This document shows positions 27,753 through 36,235 of a stretch of 64,000 nt of DNA, piece after piece (positions within the stretch are counted from its first letter, which is position 1; every line of letters starts with the position of its first letter). A program made the position numbers and the translations under genes. The stretch comes from Bacillota bacterium. GTDB lineage: Bacteria; Bacillota; UBA4882; UBA8346. The stretch covers positions 1-64,000 of the forward strand of contig JARKQY010000021.1 in NCBI GenBank assembly GCA_029974635.1. Reading direction: 5' to 3'. A model generated the notes under the pieces. The model did not search any database. It was given only the letters and a program-made list of their open reading frames with translations, and was not told where the DNA came from.

Positions 27753-28136
27753 TTGACCGATTTGGAAGCATTAACCCGTATCATCTGGGGTGAAGCCGAG
27801 TCCGAAATCTTTGAAGGGAAGCTAAGTGTTGGCGCATCCATTATCAATCAAGCCCAAGCGGAAAACCGGACAATTTTACAAGTAATTGAAACTCCCGGAC
27901 AGTTTGAAGCTTACGCCAACCGCCGTTTTTGGCAAGCTCCTTATGACACCCAAGATCCGGCCGTCGTCCAAGCTAAACAAGCGGCCACCCGAGCACTTCA
28001 GGGAGAAGACCCGGTATATGAAAAAACCCATTTTTGCGCTTTTCAAAAAAGTCCCTGCCGCTGGCATTATCTTCAAACCCCGCCGCTTCAATTTGTAGGA
28101 CAGCACTTATTTGTCCGTTCCAGGGCCTATGAATAA
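27753..28136 (+). CDS. SleB-like cell wall hydrolase (Hydrolase_2)
   Basis: A 127-residue catalytic domain of the SleB/CwlJ family, which cleaves spore-cortex or cell-wall peptidoglycan. LTRIIWGEAESE holds the conserved catalytic Glu, followed by SVGASIINQ and the pattern FCAFQKSPCRWHYLQ. There is no signal peptide and no peptidoglycan-binding domain, as in CwlJ. The TTG at 27753 follows a strong AAAGGAGGTC site; a longer reading from 27714 would bury that site. Together with the small nearby genes it supports a spore-forming host. Confidence 0.85.
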   Translation: MTDLEALTRIIWGEAESEIFEGKLSVGASIINQAQAENRTILQVIETPGQFEAYANRRFWQAPYDTQDPAVVQAKQAATRALQGEDPVYEKTHFCAFQKSPCRWHYLQTPPLQFVGQHLFVRSRAYE

Positions 28137-28193
28137 ACAGCGCTACAACATCAAATAACCGAATATAAAGTAGAATGTTGGAGGAGAGATTCC

Positions 28194-29477
28194 ATGTTGA
28201 ACACTTTTCATTATACGCTGAGGACCAGCTCTCAAACGGGCGGTTTCATCAATGCCGCAGTCAGATATGATGTTTATTATGATATGAACCGGGGTATTTC
28301 ATATTATGTTGAGCTTCAGGCTCCGTTAAATGAGACATCCCGCAGTTTGCAGACGGTATGGAGAGCCAGAATCGTCAATGAAGCAAGGGACCGGCGGCTT
28401 GAATACGATGAATTACAACGCATTTATTATCAAACCCGGCAGACAATCCAGGTAGAAAGCGCTTTGTATAAACTTCAGGAAGATTTGATGGAGTTTTTAC
28501 GGACAAATCAGGGAATACCGGTGGATGATCTGAACATGGACGGGAAGCAGTATCCGGGATACCGCTTAAATACCTTGACGATTTGGTACGATCCGGAAAA
28601 CTTTGTGCCCATCCGGCGTGAAAATCTGGACCGGGGCAATCTAATCATCGATCAATTCACCTATCATTCCATCAACGAGTCGATTAACCCGGAAGTGTTT
28701 ATGCTTCCTAAACCGGCCGAAGCCGTTGCCGATTTTAACCTGTATCCGGAGGCCCCTGTTTTGCCCCGGTTTGATACCGTAACCGATGCTGAAAGTCCCC
28801 AGGCCGGAGTATATGTGGAAACCCTTTTAAATGCAATAAAGCGGCATGTCATTTTAAACCAATGGGAATATGGGCCGTTTTCAACCATTAAATTGCCCTG
28901 GCTAACGGATATGAAGGTTACCATTTACCGTGGGATAACCCCGGAGCTGCGTCCGCCCCTGGTGGTGGTCTTTGAAGTACCGGAACTGGGACCGGTTTAT
29001 TTCTTAGTCACTTATGACTTTTTGGGCTATGTAGTAACAGGGTTCACTGAAAATCCTTATGATGTAAGCCGCTATGAACTTCTGCCCATAACCGCCACCG
29101 TTCGTCTTGAGGAATTAGTACCGCTTTACGCCGCCCCTTCGCCGGAAAAAGAGTTTGTGATCAGCAATTTCATTATCTCAGCCCAAAGCAACGACACATT
29201 TATTAATGCTTTTGATATGGGGGGCAAGACCTTCCCCATGATCATTAAAAATTTCAGCTTTCATGAGAACGAAGGTTATTTTATCATGGATGTTTATGGT
29301 AAGGAGTATTGGGATAACGCCAATATGGAAGCCATGTTTAATTATGTGATCTCCGGTCAAATGGCCGATGCTCATACCACCCCGGTGATCATTTATGCGG
29401 TAAACACCTTGAAACGTCTGGGGATTTATCGTGAGATCAGCATGCCCCAATACCGTGAGGTTGCAGGAACGATATAA
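28194..29477 (+). CDS. Unknown soluble protein, possible LolA-like beta fold
   Basis: A 427-residue protein without signal peptide or membrane helix and with many short beta stretches. Residues about 25-165 resemble the fold of LolA-type lipoprotein-sorting domains (an IWYDPENFVPIRRE strand, then ESINPEVFMLPKP), but the match is by eye and weak. The second half is unrelated to anything I know. ATG 28194 has GGAGGAGAG 6 bases upstream. It follows the SleB-like gene by 57 bases and may share its transcript. Confidence 0.6.
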   Translation: MLNTFHYTLRTSSQTGGFINAAVRYDVYYDMNRGISYYVELQAPLNETSRSLQTVWRARIVNEARDRRLEYDELQRIYYQTRQTIQVESALYKLQEDLMEFLRTNQGIPVDDLNMDGKQYPGYRLNTLTIWYDPENFVPIRRENLDRGNLIIDQFTYHSINESINPEVFMLPKPAEAVADFNLYPEAPVLPRFDTVTDAESPQAGVYVETLLNAIKRHVILNQWEYGPFSTIKLPWLTDMKVTIYRGITPELRPPLVVVFEVPELGPVYFLVTYDFLGYVVTGFTENPYDVSRYELLPITATVRLEELVPLYAAPSPEKEFVISNFIISAQSNDTFINAFDMGGKTFPMIIKNFSFHENEGYFIMDVYGKEYWDNANMEAMFNYVISGQMADAHTTPVIIYAVNTLKRLGIYREISMPQYREVAGTI

Positions 29478-29595
29478 GTAAAAATTTTGATGCGCTTGAA
29501 GGAATAAACGTAAAAATATGGAATAGTTAACGAATGAGAAAATGGAAGCATTTTTAATTCCTGTATCCGGCGAATAGTTTTTGACTAAGGAGAGA

Positions 29596-30126
29596 ATGGT
29601 AATTAAACGGTTCTTGACGATTCTAACAGTTGTTTTCATATTGTTCTTTGTCTCCGGTTTAGCTTTGGGAGCCAATGGCTATTTCGGCGGAATGGTTGAA
29701 GGATTATATAACGCAGACAATTTTAATGATATGAAGTTTGTGGGGATAATTTACAGGGTTGTTCCGGAGAGCTCTCCTAATTTTGGAGCCGATATTTCAC
29801 TGGTAAGCGCGGAAAATCCGGAGGCACTCCTGTTACTGGCCGGAATCAATTTTTTTGTTGGCCCCGAGTCGCTGAAATTTTATTTAGGTTTAGATATATG
29901 TTTTAGTGTAGAGATGGGCATTTACTATGATTCTAAAACGTTGGAAGTCTTTAGGATGAATGGCGAACCATATAGTGCTAAATTAGGTTTTCAGTATGAT
30001 GCCGGAGATATCGGCTTTTTTATTCAACATCGAGGACTATTAGCTAAAATTACCGATGAATCTAGCCGTTCGCGAATAATTAGTATTCAGTGTCTTGAGG
30101 CAGGTCTGGTTTTCCAGATCCATTAA
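29596..30126 (+). CDS. Secreted beta-rich protein of unknown function
   Basis: A signal peptide (VIKRFLTILTVVFILFFVSGLALGANG) is followed by about 150 residues of alternating polar and hydrophobic residues in short strands, ending in LVFQIH. The pattern looks like a small beta-barrel or beta-sandwich. The ATG at 29596 is close (3 bases) to AAGGAG, so TTG 29581 is an alternative. The gene follows the previous one by about 120 bases, and a weak hairpin terminator comes after. No family is recognised. Confidence 0.6.
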   Translation: MVIKRFLTILTVVFILFFVSGLALGANGYFGGMVEGLYNADNFNDMKFVGIIYRVVPESSPNFGADISLVSAENPEALLLLAGINFFVGPESLKFYLGLDICFSVEMGIYYDSKTLEVFRMNGEPYSAKLGFQYDAGDIGFFIQHRGLLAKITDESSRSRIISIQCLEAGLVFQIH

Positions 30127-30162
30127 GGAAAATTAATTCCAATTTTGCATGCAGATTTATCC

Positions 30163-30190
30163 GCTCCGGGATCTTCAGACCGGGGTTTTC
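30163..30190 (+). terminator. Weak terminator
   Basis: A 6-bp GC-rich stem, CTCCGG with CCGGGG (one wobble), is followed by TTTTC. Confidence 0.45.
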
Positions 30191-30248
30191 TTTATGAAAT
30201 GGTTCATACTATACTATAATCAATTCGTTCACGGAGGTTATGGATAGT

Positions 30249-30845
30249 ATGGCGATAAAGCATCGTTCCACCGGTATTTTGATTTTTATTCTGGCGCTCT
30301 CTATCTTCATTACCGGATGCCCTGACCGTAAACAGGGCGGCAATATCGTGGAACCTAATATTTTGACCGATATTGAACAAAAGGTTTTTGAACAAATCAA
30401 TGATTACCGTATTTCTCAAGGTATGAACGCTCTTAATTTGCATGAACAAATCGTTTATCAAGCCCGTAACCACAGCCGCGATATGGCCCGGGGGACGGTA
30501 TCCTTCGGCCATGAAGGTTTCAATCAGCGGGTTTCCGCTACCGGCATTGCTCCTCAATCTGCTGCCGAGAATGTAGCTTACAACCAGGGATACTCGGATC
30601 CGGCAACCCGGGCGGTGCAAGGATGGCTGGATAGTCCGGGGCATCTGAAAAATATCCGGGGAAATTTCAACTATACTGGTATTGGAATCGAACGAAATAA
30701 CGCCGGTACTTATTATTTTACCCAGATTTTCATGCTAACCGAAGGAGGAACCGCTCAAATCACCAATCAACAATCGCAGCAACAGCAGCAACCAGAAAAT
30801 CAAAACATGGGGAGGGACTGGTCCTGGCTAAAGTTCTGGGAATAA
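30249..30845 (+). CDS. CAP-domain (SCP/PR1-like) lipoprotein
   Basis: An N-terminal signal with lipobox (FITGC, Cys about 23) would give a lipid-anchored extracellular protein. A CAP domain of about 125 residues follows, with the first His in VYQARNHSRDMA, FGHEGF, AENVAY and GWLDSPGHLKNI. The protein ends in a Gln-rich tract (QQSQQQQQ) and DWSWLKFWE. Bacterial CAP proteins of this YkwD type are found in spore formers; the substrate is unknown. ATG 30249 is 11 bases from GGAGG and ATG 30240 only 2, so the start is uncertain by three codons. Confidence 0.85.
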   Translation: MAIKHRSTGILIFILALSIFITGCPDRKQGGNIVEPNILTDIEQKVFEQINDYRISQGMNALNLHEQIVYQARNHSRDMARGTVSFGHEGFNQRVSATGIAPQSAAENVAYNQGYSDPATRAVQGWLDSPGHLKNIRGNFNYTGIGIERNNAGTYYFTQIFMLTEGGTAQITNQQSQQQQQPENQNMGRDWSWLKFWE

Positions 30846-30856
30846 ATCACAGCGGA

Positions 30857-30981
30857 GCAAGGGCTGTCCCAAAAGGTATTTTAAACGATGATGATATACA
30901 ATATATAAGTTTCAATTGTCTGTGGATGTTATATATTGTATATCATTTCGGATTCAAATTGCTTTTTAGACAGCCTCTTGC
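30857..30981. repeat. MITE-like element with terminal and internal inverted repeats
   Basis: Terminal arms GCAAGGGCTGTC (30857-30868) and its complement (30969-30981, one bulge) enclose a second, perfect 18-bp inverted repeat (30891-30908 and 30929-30946) with a 20-base loop. At 125 bp, with long perfect internal arms and no coding capacity, it looks like a non-autonomous mobile element or its relic. It sits between the CAP lipoprotein and the promoter region of the arrest-peptide candidate. A hexamer TATAAT at 31012-31017 just beyond it could serve that gene. Confidence 0.65.
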
Positions 30982-31097
30982 ATCCCGATTTTTATCGTGA
31001 GATAATTACGATATAATAAGGAACCATCCTAAAAAATTCACGTTTATTTATCCGGAGAGGCCTAACTCTATTTGCCAAATTAAAATTAAGGGTGAAA

Positions 31098-31385
31098 ATG
31101 AACAAATTAGCCAACCAAAATTCATTCAAGCTTCTGGCAATCATTTTCCTTTGTTTGCTGCTACTCTCATTCCCTGTCCATGCCTCACTTACGGACGGCG
31201 GAAATCATTATTTCCTTTTGGGCCTCTTAATTGACGCAGTTCTTGCCGCCGCCATCCTCTTTACTTTTGCCCCGGTCTTTATTCTAATTGGAGTTGTTTC
31301 CTTCACTCCCATTGTCTTCACCGGAACAACGCCTGATAGCGGAATTCAGCGCCGCGCTCCCCCGGCAAACCTCTTGTTCTACTAA
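31098..31385 (+). CDS. Candidate RAPP-type translation-arrest peptide (secretion monitor)
   Basis: A 95-residue small exported or membrane protein. A signal sequence (LLAIIFLCLLLLSFPVHA, about residues 11-28) is followed by a long hydrophobic stretch (about 40-72) and a short tail. The tail reads SGIQRRAPPANLLFY, with RAPP at codons 31353-31364. RAPP is the core stalling motif of the ApdA and ApdP arrest peptides. GIQRRAPP also recalls GIRAGP in SecM, though the latter resemblance may be chance. The stop codon is 110 bases before a SecA-like gene. ATG 31098 is 5 bases from AAGGG. That it stalls ribosomes is inference; the protein is otherwise unrecognised. Confidence 0.75.
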   Translation: MNKLANQNSFKLLAIIFLCLLLLSFPVHASLTDGGNHYFLLGLLIDAVLAAAILFTFAPVFILIGVVSFTPIVFTGTTPDSGIQRRAPPANLLFY

Positions 31386-31492
31386 ACTTTAAGCGAGAAT
31401 AGCCCATATTTAGACAGGCAGCGAATCTTCCGATATTCGGCCTTATTTCCGGCTGTTCTCACGATTAATTTATAGAAGGAACTGGAGGGTTT
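31367..31492 (+). promoter_or_regulatory. RNA structure predicted to sequester the secA-like ribosome site
   Basis: AAACCTCTTGTTC (31367-31379), the last codons of the small gene, is complementary to GAACTGGAGGGTTT (31479-31492), which contains the Shine-Dalgarno of the SecA-like gene. There are 12 pairs with one wobble, one mismatch and one bulge. Inside it GAGAATAGCC (31395-31404) pairs with GGCTGTTCTC (31451-31460). A ribosome paused on RAPP would cover the left arm and free the start site, as in secM-secA. Confidence 0.65.
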
Positions 31493-31495
31493 ACC

Positions 31496-33850
31496 ATGTT
31501 AAAAGCCATTGCCAAACTGCAGCGCCTGGCTGATTTTCAACGCGCTCCGGTGCAGTTTGATTTCACTGCCTATCATTCGTTGCTTCAAGAAATAGATCAA
31601 TACCGCTTGGAATCCGAGTCCGATGCCAGGCTCCGGGAATATGTCACTGAGTTAAGAACCCAGGTTTTCAACAACATTCCACTAGAAAAACTGCTTTCAA
31701 AAACATATGCATTGGTGCGGGAGGTATCCCGGCGCATACTCGGCCTTCGTCCGTTTGACGTCCAGGTTTTGGCCGGGATTGCCATGCATCATGGCAAGAT
31801 CGTAGAAATGCTTACCGGCGAGGGAAAGACCCTGGCCGCGGTGCTGCCGGCCTGTTTAAACGGCTTGGCCGGGCAAGGAGTCCATATCCTGACCTTCAAT
31901 GATTATTTAGCCAAACGGGACGCACATTGGATGGGACCGGTATATCAGTTTCACGGATTGACCGTAGGTTATATTCAAAGCGGCATGAATCCGGCAGAAC
32001 GTAAAAAAGCTTATGACTGCGATATAACATACGTAACTGCCAAAGAGGCCGGATTCGATCATTTACGGAGCTTCCTTTGCTACGATAAGGCTGATCTGTT
32101 GCAACGGCCATTTCATTTTGCCATTATTGATGAGGCTGACTCCATTTTGATTGATGAAGGCCGGATTCCGTTAATCATTGCCGGGAACCGGCCGGTTCAA
32201 GAGAATAAACTGCGTCAAACTTTGGCGGAACTGGTCCTGAAGTTTATCCCGGAGATTGATTACGGATTAGATGAGTATCAGCGCAATGTATTTCTGACTG
32301 AATCCGGAATTGCCAAGGCTGAAGCTGGGTTGAATTGCGATAATTTATATAACGCCAATAATTTGAAATTATTGACGCTTTTGAATAACGCCCTTCACGC
32401 CGAAGTCTTGCTGCACCGGGATATTGACTACATCATCCGGGATGGCCGGATAGAGCTGGTGGATGAGTTTACCGGCCGGGTGGTGGAGAACCGGCATTGG
32501 CCGGATGGTTTGCAGGAAGCCATTGTAGCCAAGGAAGGTTTGGATGCTCAATGGGGGGGCCGAATATTGGGTTCAATAACAATGCAGCATTTCTTGAATG
32601 GCTACCCCAAAATTGCCGGAATGACAGGCACCGCCCAAGCTGCCGCCGACGAATTCAAGGAGTTTTATAACCTGGAAGTGGCGGTTATTCCGCCCAACCG
32701 TCCTTGCATCCGTATCGATGAACCGGACTTGATCTTTACGGATCAAAGAACCAAGCTGAAGGCCATTATTCAGGAAATTATCCGGGTTCATGCCGGCGGA
32801 CGCCCGGTACTGATTGGTACCGGGACGATCCGGGAGTCGGAAAGCCTGGCCGGTTTATTAGACCGTAGTGGCATTCCCTATCAATTATTAAACGCCAAAA
32901 ATGATGAACAGGAAGCCCAAATCATCGCTCAAGCGGGGAGACTCGGAGCGGTTACTATTTCCACCAACATGGCCGGGCGGGGAACGGATATCCGGTTGGG
33001 CGGAGCCGGTGCGACGGCGGAGGAATATGCTCGGGTTAAAGCTCTGGGAGGACTCTATATAATCGGCACCACTCATTTTGAAAGTACCCGGATTGATGCT
33101 CAACTCCGGGGCCGGGCCGGCCGTCAGGGAGATCCCGGCTCCAGCCGTTTTTTCATCAGTATGGAGGATGAGCTCATCTGCCGGTATGGAATTCGGGAAC
33201 TGCTCCCCTCAAAATACCGTCATTTGAAACAGGAGAACTTCATTGCTGAGCCGGCGTTGAACCGGCAGCTCCTGAGCGTCCAGCGAATCATCGCAGCCCA
33301 AAACTACGAAATCCGTAAAAGTTTATGGAAATATTCCTGGATAGTCGAGCAACAGCGCCGGGTAATTCACGAAAGACGCCGGAATGTTTTATTGGATCAT
33401 ACGGAACCTTGGTTGTTCCGCACCGCTTTGCCGGAGCGGTATACCCGGTTATCGGATATATATGGGGAAACAGTATTGCAACAAGCTGAAAAGTACGTTA
33501 CCTTATATCACATCGATAATCTCTGGGCTGATTTCTTGGAGGAGATCGCTCAAGTTCGCGAAGGCATTCACCTGGTCAGCTTAAGCGGCCGGAATCCTTT
33601 GGATGAATTCCACCGGTTGGTGACGGCGGCCTGCTTTGATCTGCAACAGCAAATCGATGCGCAGATTATTGCCACCCTTAGGGGCATTGAGATTACTGAC
33701 GCCGGTATTGATCTGGAGAAGGAAGGTTTACGGGGACCTTCAGCAACCTGGACATACCTGGTCAATGATGCTCCCTTTGGAGGAACATTGGCGATGATGC
33801 TGGCGCCGTTGATCAAGAAGCTGTTAAAACGGAGCGACGAACTGGAATAG
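31496..33850 (+). CDS. Divergent SecA-like preprotein translocase ATPase
   Basis: A SecA homologue of 784 residues, shorter than the usual 830-900. Walker A is MLTGEGKTLAA, and Walker B plus the next block read IIDEADSILIDEGRIPLIIAG (canonical SecA has DEVDSILIDEARTPLI). The pre-protein cross-linking region, the second helicase lobe (TNMAGRGTDIRLGG, LRGRAGRQGDPGSS) and a helical scaffold are all present. The C-terminal zinc finger (CXCX8CH) is absent and the tail ends at SDELE. Extra helices near the N terminus precede the motor. It may be an accessory SecA2-type motor or the sole SecA. The ATG follows GGAGGG within a predicted hairpin shared with the upstream RAPP peptide. Confidence 0.88.
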   Translation: MLKAIAKLQRLADFQRAPVQFDFTAYHSLLQEIDQYRLESESDARLREYVTELRTQVFNNIPLEKLLSKTYALVREVSRRILGLRPFDVQVLAGIAMHHGKIVEMLTGEGKTLAAVLPACLNGLAGQGVHILTFNDYLAKRDAHWMGPVYQFHGLTVGYIQSGMNPAERKKAYDCDITYVTAKEAGFDHLRSFLCYDKADLLQRPFHFAIIDEADSILIDEGRIPLIIAGNRPVQENKLRQTLAELVLKFIPEIDYGLDEYQRNVFLTESGIAKAEAGLNCDNLYNANNLKLLTLLNNALHAEVLLHRDIDYIIRDGRIELVDEFTGRVVENRHWPDGLQEAIVAKEGLDAQWGGRILGSITMQHFLNGYPKIAGMTGTAQAAADEFKEFYNLEVAVIPPNRPCIRIDEPDLIFTDQRTKLKAIIQEIIRVHAGGRPVLIGTGTIRESESLAGLLDRSGIPYQLLNAKNDEQEAQIIAQAGRLGAVTISTNMAGRGTDIRLGGAGATAEEYARVKALGGLYIIGTTHFESTRIDAQLRGRAGRQGDPGSSRFFISMEDELICRYGIRELLPSKYRHLKQENFIAEPALNRQLLSVQRIIAAQNYEIRKSLWKYSWIVEQQRRVIHERRRNVLLDHTEPWLFRTALPERYTRLSDIYGETVLQQAEKYVTLYHIDNLWADFLEEIAQVREGIHLVSLSGRNPLDEFHRLVTAACFDLQQQIDAQIIATLRGIEITDAGIDLEKEGLRGPSATWTYLVNDAPFGGTLAMMLAPLIKKLLKRSDELE

Positions 33851-33923
33851 AATCTCATTCATTTTATGAAAGGTTTTTTTTGCCTCCTGTCGTATTGGTA
33901 TTTATATACCGGAGGTGATATTA

Positions 33924-34472
33924 ATGCGAAAATTCGTCGCCTGGGTTTCCATTATCGTTTTTGGATTGATGGCGGTTTATATTATTACGCGGCGTGATTC
34001 CAACAGTCAACCGCAGTTTGTTACGTTCACCCTACCCAAAGCATACGCCATAACTTATCCGAAAGGCTGGCTACGGGAGGGTGGAAGACAAAAAAGCGGT
34101 TTTGAAATCTTGGCAATCTATAATTACGATTATCGTAACGTAACCAATCCGGATGGCAGTTTCGAGCCGGGTCAGATAAAAATCGCTTTAAGTATTGTCG
34201 ATAAAGGATTCAAACCGTTAACCCGGATTATTGACGAACAGTATGCCGGGGCTGATCGGGATTTTACCCAAGAAGTTTTGAAGCTTGGCGAACGTCAGGC
34301 AATCCGGGTATCCGGTAATTTTGCGGCAAATGGCGATATATCTTCAAAGATAGAGACCTATCTCGATTATAATGACCACCAATATGCAATGTTAGTCGGA
34401 TATTATAATGGGGATACCGCTACCGCTAAAATTATCGAAACAGTCCAGGCGTCATTTGAAGTGCTCAAGTGA
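33924..34472 (+). CDS. Membrane-anchored protein with PsbP-like domain
   Basis: An N-terminal membrane anchor (RKFVAWVSIIVFGLMAVYII) is followed by about 150 residues beginning AYAITYPKGWLREGG. The order is the same as in PsbP-related proteins, a small alpha-beta fold seen in many bacterial lipoproteins. No lipobox cysteine is present, so it is an uncleaved anchor. ATG 33924 is 5 bases from GGAGGTGA. It follows the SecA-like gene by 73 bases. Function unknown. Confidence 0.65.
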   Translation: MRKFVAWVSIIVFGLMAVYIITRRDSNSQPQFVTFTLPKAYAITYPKGWLREGGRQKSGFEILAIYNYDYRNVTNPDGSFEPGQIKIALSIVDKGFKPLTRIIDEQYAGADRDFTQEVLKLGERQAIRVSGNFAANGDISSKIETYLDYNDHQYAMLVGYYNGDTATAKIIETVQASFEVLK

Positions 34473-34530
34473 TGACCATTCCGTTTGCTTAAGCGTTGCT
34501 TGTAAATATTAATCCAGGTACGGAGAAATT

Positions 34531-35910
34531 ATGAAACAATTTATTGCCAGGAATCGGGACTTTTTCGGCCCGATCTTCACCATTGCCTTGCCCCTGGCCT
34601 TGCAAAACCTTATATCAGCGTCATTGAATATGATTGATGTAATTATCGTCGGGCAGTTGGGACAAACGGCAATCGCCGCGGTGGGTCTGGGAAATCAGGT
34701 CTTTTTTATTTTAAACTTGTTGTTATTCGGGCTCAATAGCGGTATAGCTATTTTTACCGCGCAGTTCTGGGGCCAAAGAGATGTAACCAATATCCGCCGG
34801 GTATTGGGGGTCGGGTTGCTTACCGGAGTGGTAATTAGCTTTTTGTTTTCGTTAATCTCGTGGCTGTTTCCGGATGCTGTCCTGTCGCTGTATACGAATG
34901 ATCCGGCGGTTATTTTACGGGGTTCGGAGTTTTTGCGGGTGATTGCTTTCAGTTATGTCGTAAATGCGGTTTCATTTGGTTATGCTTTTGTGTTACGCAG
35001 CACCGGAAAAGTAATGCTGCCTGTAAAAATTAGCAGTGCCGCCCTTATTATTAATACGATTTTAAATTATCTCCTGATATACGGAAAATTTGGCTTCCCC
35101 AGGCTTGAGGTGGCCGGATCCGCATTAGCCACCGTTATAGCCAGAATTGTTGAATTGGTTTTGATGTTGGGAATCGTATATGGAAAGAATTTAGTTCCGG
35201 CAGCCAAATTGAGAGAGTTATTGGATTTTTCCGCTGCCTTTGCAAAACAATTTTTCAAAACCACGGTTCCGGTAATTTTAAATGAATCCCTTTGGGCGTT
35301 GGGGATTACTATGTTTACTGTGGTCTACGCGCATATGGGGACTGCAGTGGTGGCCGGGGTTAATATCTTTTCAACTATCGAAAGAATGGCTTTCGTGCTC
35401 TTTTTCGGATTAGCCCAGGCTTGTGCGGTTACAGTGGGGCACGATATTGGCGCCGGCCGGGAATCAAGCGCCTTTACCCGCGCCAAACAGTATTCTCTGG
35501 TTGGTCCGGCAGTCAGTCTATTGATTGGCTGGAGTTTAGTATTGGCGGGGCGGCCGATTTTAGGCTTATTCCGGATATCGGCTGAGGCCAGTGAGGTGGC
35601 CGGACAGATCCTGCTCGTCTTCGCCTGGGTATTACCATTTAAAGTTTTTAACTTGATCAACATTGTCGGAATATTACGCGGCGGGGGCGATACCCGGTTT
35701 AGTTTATTCTTAGATATCGGCGTGTTGTGGCTTGTGGCCGTCCCCCTCTCTTTCCTGGCCGGCTTGGTATGGCATTTTCCGCCGCATCTGGTTTATTTGC
35801 TGGCGGCCTCGGAAGAAGTGGTAAAATTTATTCTGGGTATTCAACGGGTGCTCTCTAGAAAATGGATCAATAATTTGACACATTCCATGCGAACCATAGC
35901 TGAAAAATAA
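34531..35910 (+). CDS. MATE family efflux transporter
   Basis: A 459-residue inner-membrane protein with about twelve helices in two similar halves, each opening with a MATE-type segment (IALPLALQNLISASLNMIDVIIVGQLG and the equivalent VPVILNESLWALG). Such transporters export drugs or metabolites by sodium or proton antiport. The DinF-like branch is also possible. ATG 34531 has a GGAG site 7 bases upstream. The gene is 58 bases after the PsbP-like gene. No local regulator marks its substrate. Confidence 0.92.
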   Translation: MKQFIARNRDFFGPIFTIALPLALQNLISASLNMIDVIIVGQLGQTAIAAVGLGNQVFFILNLLLFGLNSGIAIFTAQFWGQRDVTNIRRVLGVGLLTGVVISFLFSLISWLFPDAVLSLYTNDPAVILRGSEFLRVIAFSYVVNAVSFGYAFVLRSTGKVMLPVKISSAALIINTILNYLLIYGKFGFPRLEVAGSALATVIARIVELVLMLGIVYGKNLVPAAKLRELLDFSAAFAKQFFKTTVPVILNESLWALGITMFTVVYAHMGTAVVAGVNIFSTIERMAFVLFFGLAQACAVTVGHDIGAGRESSAFTRAKQYSLVGPAVSLLIGWSLVLAGRPILGLFRISAEASEVAGQILLVFAWVLPFKVFNLINIVGILRGGGDTRFSLFLDIGVLWLVAVPLSFLAGLVWHFPPHLVYLLAASEEVVKFILGIQRVLSRKWINNLTHSMRTIAEK

Positions 35911-36100
35911 TCCAACATTTTAAAACAGGACGGTTTTTCGTAAAAGGAGGGAATTTTTTGGGGATAATTTTAATGGTATAGACATCTATTCACCTAGACG
36001 AATAAACCAATATAGTGTAGAATAAAAAAAGACAGCTAATACTATATCAATCTGAAACGGGATTTTATGTATCGATGAAAGGAGGCTGCCGAAAGAGTTA

Positions 36101-36186
36101 GTATAGTGTTTCGCAAATAATATGCGCTATACTTTGGTAAAACGTTCATTCTGATTGTAATGTTATTTCGAGAACGTTTTACTAGA
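36101..36186. repeat. Palindromic MITE-like repeat, copy B
   Basis: A first imperfect hairpin (AGTATAG / CTATACT, 36101-36133) is followed by a second, perfect 11-bp one (GTAAAACGTTC 36137-36147 and complement 36172-36182). From ATACTTTGGTA to the end it closely matches the copy at 45.8 kb. It sits 50 bases before the GH18 gene, and its second arm holds an AACGTT core like the LacI operators nearby. The rest of this 325-bp gap has an AT-rich promoter-like stretch (TATAGTGTAGAATA near 36013) and nothing else. Confidence 0.7.
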
Positions 36187-36235
36187 TTGAGACCTTACTC
36201 AAGATGAGATAATACTTTTAGGGAGGAGAGTCCGA

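Noticed and set aside
35955-35980. Tiny TTG frame after AAAGGAGGGAA downstream of the MATE gene
   Set aside because: It has only seven codons; the ribosome-like sequence is probably chance or a relic.
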